Positions 60,992 through 64,000 of a stretch of 64,000 nucleotides of DNA are shown here, piece by piece. The stretch's first letter is position 1, and each line of letters starts with the position of its first letter. The position numbers were made by a program, and so were the translations under genes. Where the stretch lies: the NCBI RefSeq assembly GCF_000143535.2, contig NC_037314.1, positions 1,364,001-1,428,000 of the forward strand. The letters run 5' to 3'. A model generated the notes under the pieces. It was given only the letters and a program-made list of their open reading frames with translations, made no database searches and was not told where the DNA came from. This DNA is from Botrytis cinerea B05.10 (lineage: Eukaryota > Ascomycota > Leotiomycetes > Helotiales > Sclerotiniaceae).

Positions 60992-63455
60992 ATGTCGACT
61001 CCTTCCTCTTCTCGAGCTCTGCCAGTACCAATGAGTTCCTCACCATCACCAGGCTCATTCAGAGGGCGGTCGGGAAGTCCATCTTCAAGAGATAAATCAA
61101 CAGCTCGATTGGCTTCACCAGTACCTTCCCATCACGGCACTCCACAAGTTCGACAGATACCTACTCCGAATCAGGCCGCCGCCGCAGATTCACCTGAGAG
61201 CATTACTCCTCTCCCTCTGGCTGGCGCAGGTGGTGCAGCATCTTATGCGCCTGGTCCGGGTATTAGCGCGTTGGCTGCTGCGCTTTCGAATTCTATCGGG
61301 CAGACTCCTCCTACCTTTGGAACACCCCCTATCCGTTCATTATCACCAGCCGCTGCCGGTAAACAAACACAAGGCACAGGAGCGCTTAGTAATTATGGCT
61401 CTCTTCCGCGATCTGTACAAGGAGGGCAAGGATGGGCTGGTCCGACAGCCTACGAGGACCCAGAAATTATAAAAAGACATTTGGTACAACAAGGGCCTCC
61501 GCAGCTAGGAGGTGACGGTGCCGCTGATGGGATCTTTGGACCAAGCGGACAGTCACCATCATTCCGTGTGGGCTCTCCAGCTAGTACATCGAAACAGGCA
61601 ATTGAAACTATAGCACCTGGGCTAGATGATGACGAGTTTTCGAGTCTGCGATTACAAGGTGGTGACGTTACCAGACCCATATACAGATGGACCGAGGATG
61701 CTCACAGAGCGAGTAGATCTCAGAGGAGTAAGAGCTTTCATATCTCGCGACCAGAAGCAGAGAACGAAGTCCTTGATATAGGCACAATCAAATTGCCAGG
61801 TGGATTTAGACGAAATTATCTACGTCGAGCAGCAGGCAGCCCAACTCCTGATGGCTTAGATGTAGAAGAAGGCGGAGGACTCGCGCAACGACAGCCAAAA
61901 ATATTTACCAACAACTTCCTCGAATTTTTAACCATCTACGGCCATTTCGCGGGTGAAGAATTGGAAGAAGACGATGAGGTTCTCGGACCTGACGAATACT
62001 TTGGGTCTGATGCTGTCTCTGATGAATACGGTGAAGGTAGTGACGAAGATAGAGAGCCTATGGAGAATAGTGCCCTGCTTACACCTGGTCGCCGAAAAAG
62101 AAAGCGCAAGGAGCGCGCACCACAAGGAACAACCACTCCTTTTCAAGCTTCGTTGCTGTTGCTTAAATCTTTTGTTGGTACTGGCGTGTTATTCCTACCT
62201 AAGGCGTATCTCAACGGCGGAATGCTTTTCAGTAACATCATCCTTCTTCTCGTCGCAGCTCTGAGTTACTACTGCTTCGTGTTACTCGTAAACACGCGGC
62301 TAAAGGTTGAGGCGTCTTTCGGGGATATGGGAGGTGTTCTCTACGGGAGATGGATGCGAACAGTCATTCTTTCATCGATTGTCATCAGTCAGATGGGATT
62401 TGTGGCTGCATACATCGTGTTCACGTCAGAGAACTTGCAAGCTTTCATAGCAGCTGTGACTAATTGTAGAGTTCACTGGGAGGTTTCATGGTTGATCTTG
62501 CTACAGATGGCTATTTTCTTGCCATTCTCTCTTTTGCGCGATATCAGCAAGCTCGGATTTACCGCGCTTATAGCAGATGCTTTTATTCTCGTTGGCTTAG
62601 TATATCTCTACTATTACGACATTTTCACAATTGTGAAACAAGGTGGTATTTCTGACATCGTCAATTTCAACCAGCAAGACTGGACGTTGTTCATAGGCAC
62701 CGCCATTTTTACATTCGAAGGCATCGGCTTGATCATTCCTATTCAAGAATCCATGAAGAACCCAAAGAAGTTTCCTCCTGTTCTCGGTGTGGTCATGATC
62801 ATCATCAGCGTAGTATTCATCTCTATGGGTGCTCTTTCTTACGCTGCATTTGGTTCCCATATAGAGACAGTTGTCCTTCTTAATCTTCCACAGAACGACA
62901 AGATGGTCAATGGTGTTCAATTCCTCTATTCATGCGCCATTCTTTTGTCAACTCCTCTACAGATCTTCCCAGCCATTAGAATCACGGAGAATGAGCTCTT
63001 TACCAAAAGCGGAAAATACAATCCTTATATCAAATGGCAAAAGAACGTTTTCCGCTTCTTCGTTGTTGCCCTGTGCGCATCCATTGCATACGTTGGCTCT
63101 AACGATTTAGATAAATTTGTTTCGATCGTAGGAAGCTTTGCTTGTATCCCACTGGTATTCATATATCCGGTATGCTATCCATTTTTTTTATCGACAAATT
63201 CCACTTCATTCATATACTTTAATCCCCAGAATTAAGAGACTAACTTTTTTTAAGCCAATGCTACATTATCGAGGTGTAGCCAAAACACGTTTCCGCAAAG
63301 GGGCAGATATTATGCTTTGTATATTTGGCTTGATTGTCATGGTATATACCACGGCATTGACCGTGATCAGCTGGACAAGTGGTGGTGATAAAGTTCCGAA
63401 CGTTGGATATTGTGATAGAAAAGACAGGGCAGGAGGAGAATTGCCATTGTTCTAA
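60992..63455 (+). CDS. Vacuolar amino-acid transporter, Avt family (AAAP/SLC36-type)
   Basis: Exons 60992-63169 and 63255-63455 (85-nt intron, phase 0) give 792 residues. Residues 1-378 are disordered, Ser/Pro/Gly-rich, ending in an acidic patch (EELEEDDEVLGPDEYFGSD) and a basic one (GRRKRKRKER). The membrane domain starts at about 380 with TTTPFQASLLLLKSFVGTGV, the first helix of the AAAP family. About eleven hydrophobic segments follow, including TLFIGTAIFTFEGIGLIIPI and PLQIFPAIR. The intron lies in the penultimate hydrophobic region; exon 2 adds the last helix (MLCIFGLIVMVYTTALTVIS) and a short tail. The long N-terminal tail and this organisation match yeast Avt3/Avt4, which export neutral amino acids from the vacuole. 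Substrate and direction are inferred from the family. Confidence 0.9.
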
Positions 63456-63908
63456 CTCGCATAGACGGCTTGATCTCACAAGTGGCGGGAAGACAAAGGG
63501 CTGTGCTTGTACGCATGTATAAACCGAATACATACATACATATGGATGGAGCTTTTTTTTTTGTCGTTTTTTTTTATGATACTAGATCTTTTAAGTTTTT
63601 TTTCGGGTGGTATGGCTGGATCGGGTGCATAGCGTGTCATTGCACTGGAAATTGATATCTCTTAGTTTTTCTTTTCATTCTCCTTTGTCTTTGTTTCGCA
63701 GTTATAAATGTCAGGATCAGATTGTTATAACATCAAATTGGCCTCAAGGCTTTCGTAACATTTAATAATGGATTGTGCTCCTAGATTGCGGATGTGCTAT
63801 TTAGCAAAAATACCTACAAGTGAGCTCATTTGTTTCGCGTAAGAAGTTACCATTATCCGTAGAAATCTTATGGTTTATTTTCGAATATGTGGTTGTGAGA
63901 GCAAACTT
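63456..63908. other. Convergent 3' flanks
   Basis: T-rich runs (63549-63577 and 63594-63604) follow the transporter stop. No gene supported. Confidence 0.6.
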
Positions 63909-64000
63909 TTAGATCGCGTTCACGAGGAGAGCTTCACTAATTCTCCGAAGTCTTTCAACCTTGCCTGCTGCTTCTTTTCGCTCGCCTGCCCACGTAGACA
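63909..64000 (-). CDS. 3' end of an unrecognised gene, cut by the right window edge
   Basis: On the minus strand 30 open codons enter from the edge and end at a TAA (63911-63909): ...STWAGERKEAAGKVERLRRI then SEALLVNAI. The amphipathic, charged helix-like composition and the lack of early stops suggest a real C terminus. It is too short to name. Confidence 0.4.
   Translation of the reverse strand, partial: STWAGERKEAAGKVERLRRISEALLVNAI

Overview
The window reads as nuclear DNA of a filamentous ascomycete. Evidence: protein genes with short GT-AG introns (mostly 42-94 nt, two near 260 nt) carrying CTAAC/CTGAC-like branch sites, genes on both strands with no operon structure, A/T-leaning intergenic DNA, and a set of fungal housekeeping orthologues. 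The protein style and intergenic texture suggest Leotiomycetes, possibly the Sclerotiniaceae (Botrytis/Sclerotinia group). That placement is inference, because no search could be run. No virus, rRNA, tRNA, CRISPR array or intact transposon was seen.

Layout. 1-9.4 kb: a gene start cut by the left edge (-), an F-box/2EXR-type protein (+), the mitochondrial i-AAA protease Yme1 (-) and a four-finger C2H2 transcription factor (-). 9.4-24.6 kb: about 15 kb without a convincing gene. It begins with the long, pyrimidine-rich leader of the C2H2 gene and continues as a gene desert with hairpins and simple repeats. 24.6-41 kb: dense, with an unrecognised protein (-), a nitroreductase-like protein (-), CAAX protease Ste24 (+), a probable Rpa14-type RNA polymerase I subunit (-), a candidate small membrane protein (-), a small basic protein (+), a small GPI-anchored-type secreted protein (-), a CYP52-like P450 (-), a cis-prenyltransferase of dolichol synthesis (+) and an ING/PHD chromatin protein (+). 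41-64 kb: an F-box/leucine-rich repeat protein (+), a Uds1-domain coiled-coil protein (+), DNA polymerase delta small subunit (-), a Vhc1-type cation-chloride cotransporter (-), an Avt-type vacuolar amino-acid transporter (+) and the tail of a gene leaving the right edge (-).

Most genes are independent housekeeping units. Two links stand out. The vhc1-like and avt-like genes are head to head across about 1 kb, and both families work at the vacuolar membrane in yeast. Ste24 and the cis-prenyltransferase both belong to isoprenoid-dependent processes at the ER, but they lie 7 kb apart and no link is claimed. The most unusual parts of the window are non-coding: the regulatory-looking desert upstream of the C2H2 gene, a possible TAATG stop-start overlap in that gene's spliced leader, a 10-bp palindrome found five times only between genes, and clustered CGCG sites just upstream of the polymerase delta subunit gene.

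Exon joins were made by eye from splice signals, reading-frame continuity and family conservation. Cell locations and roles are from family knowledge unless stated.
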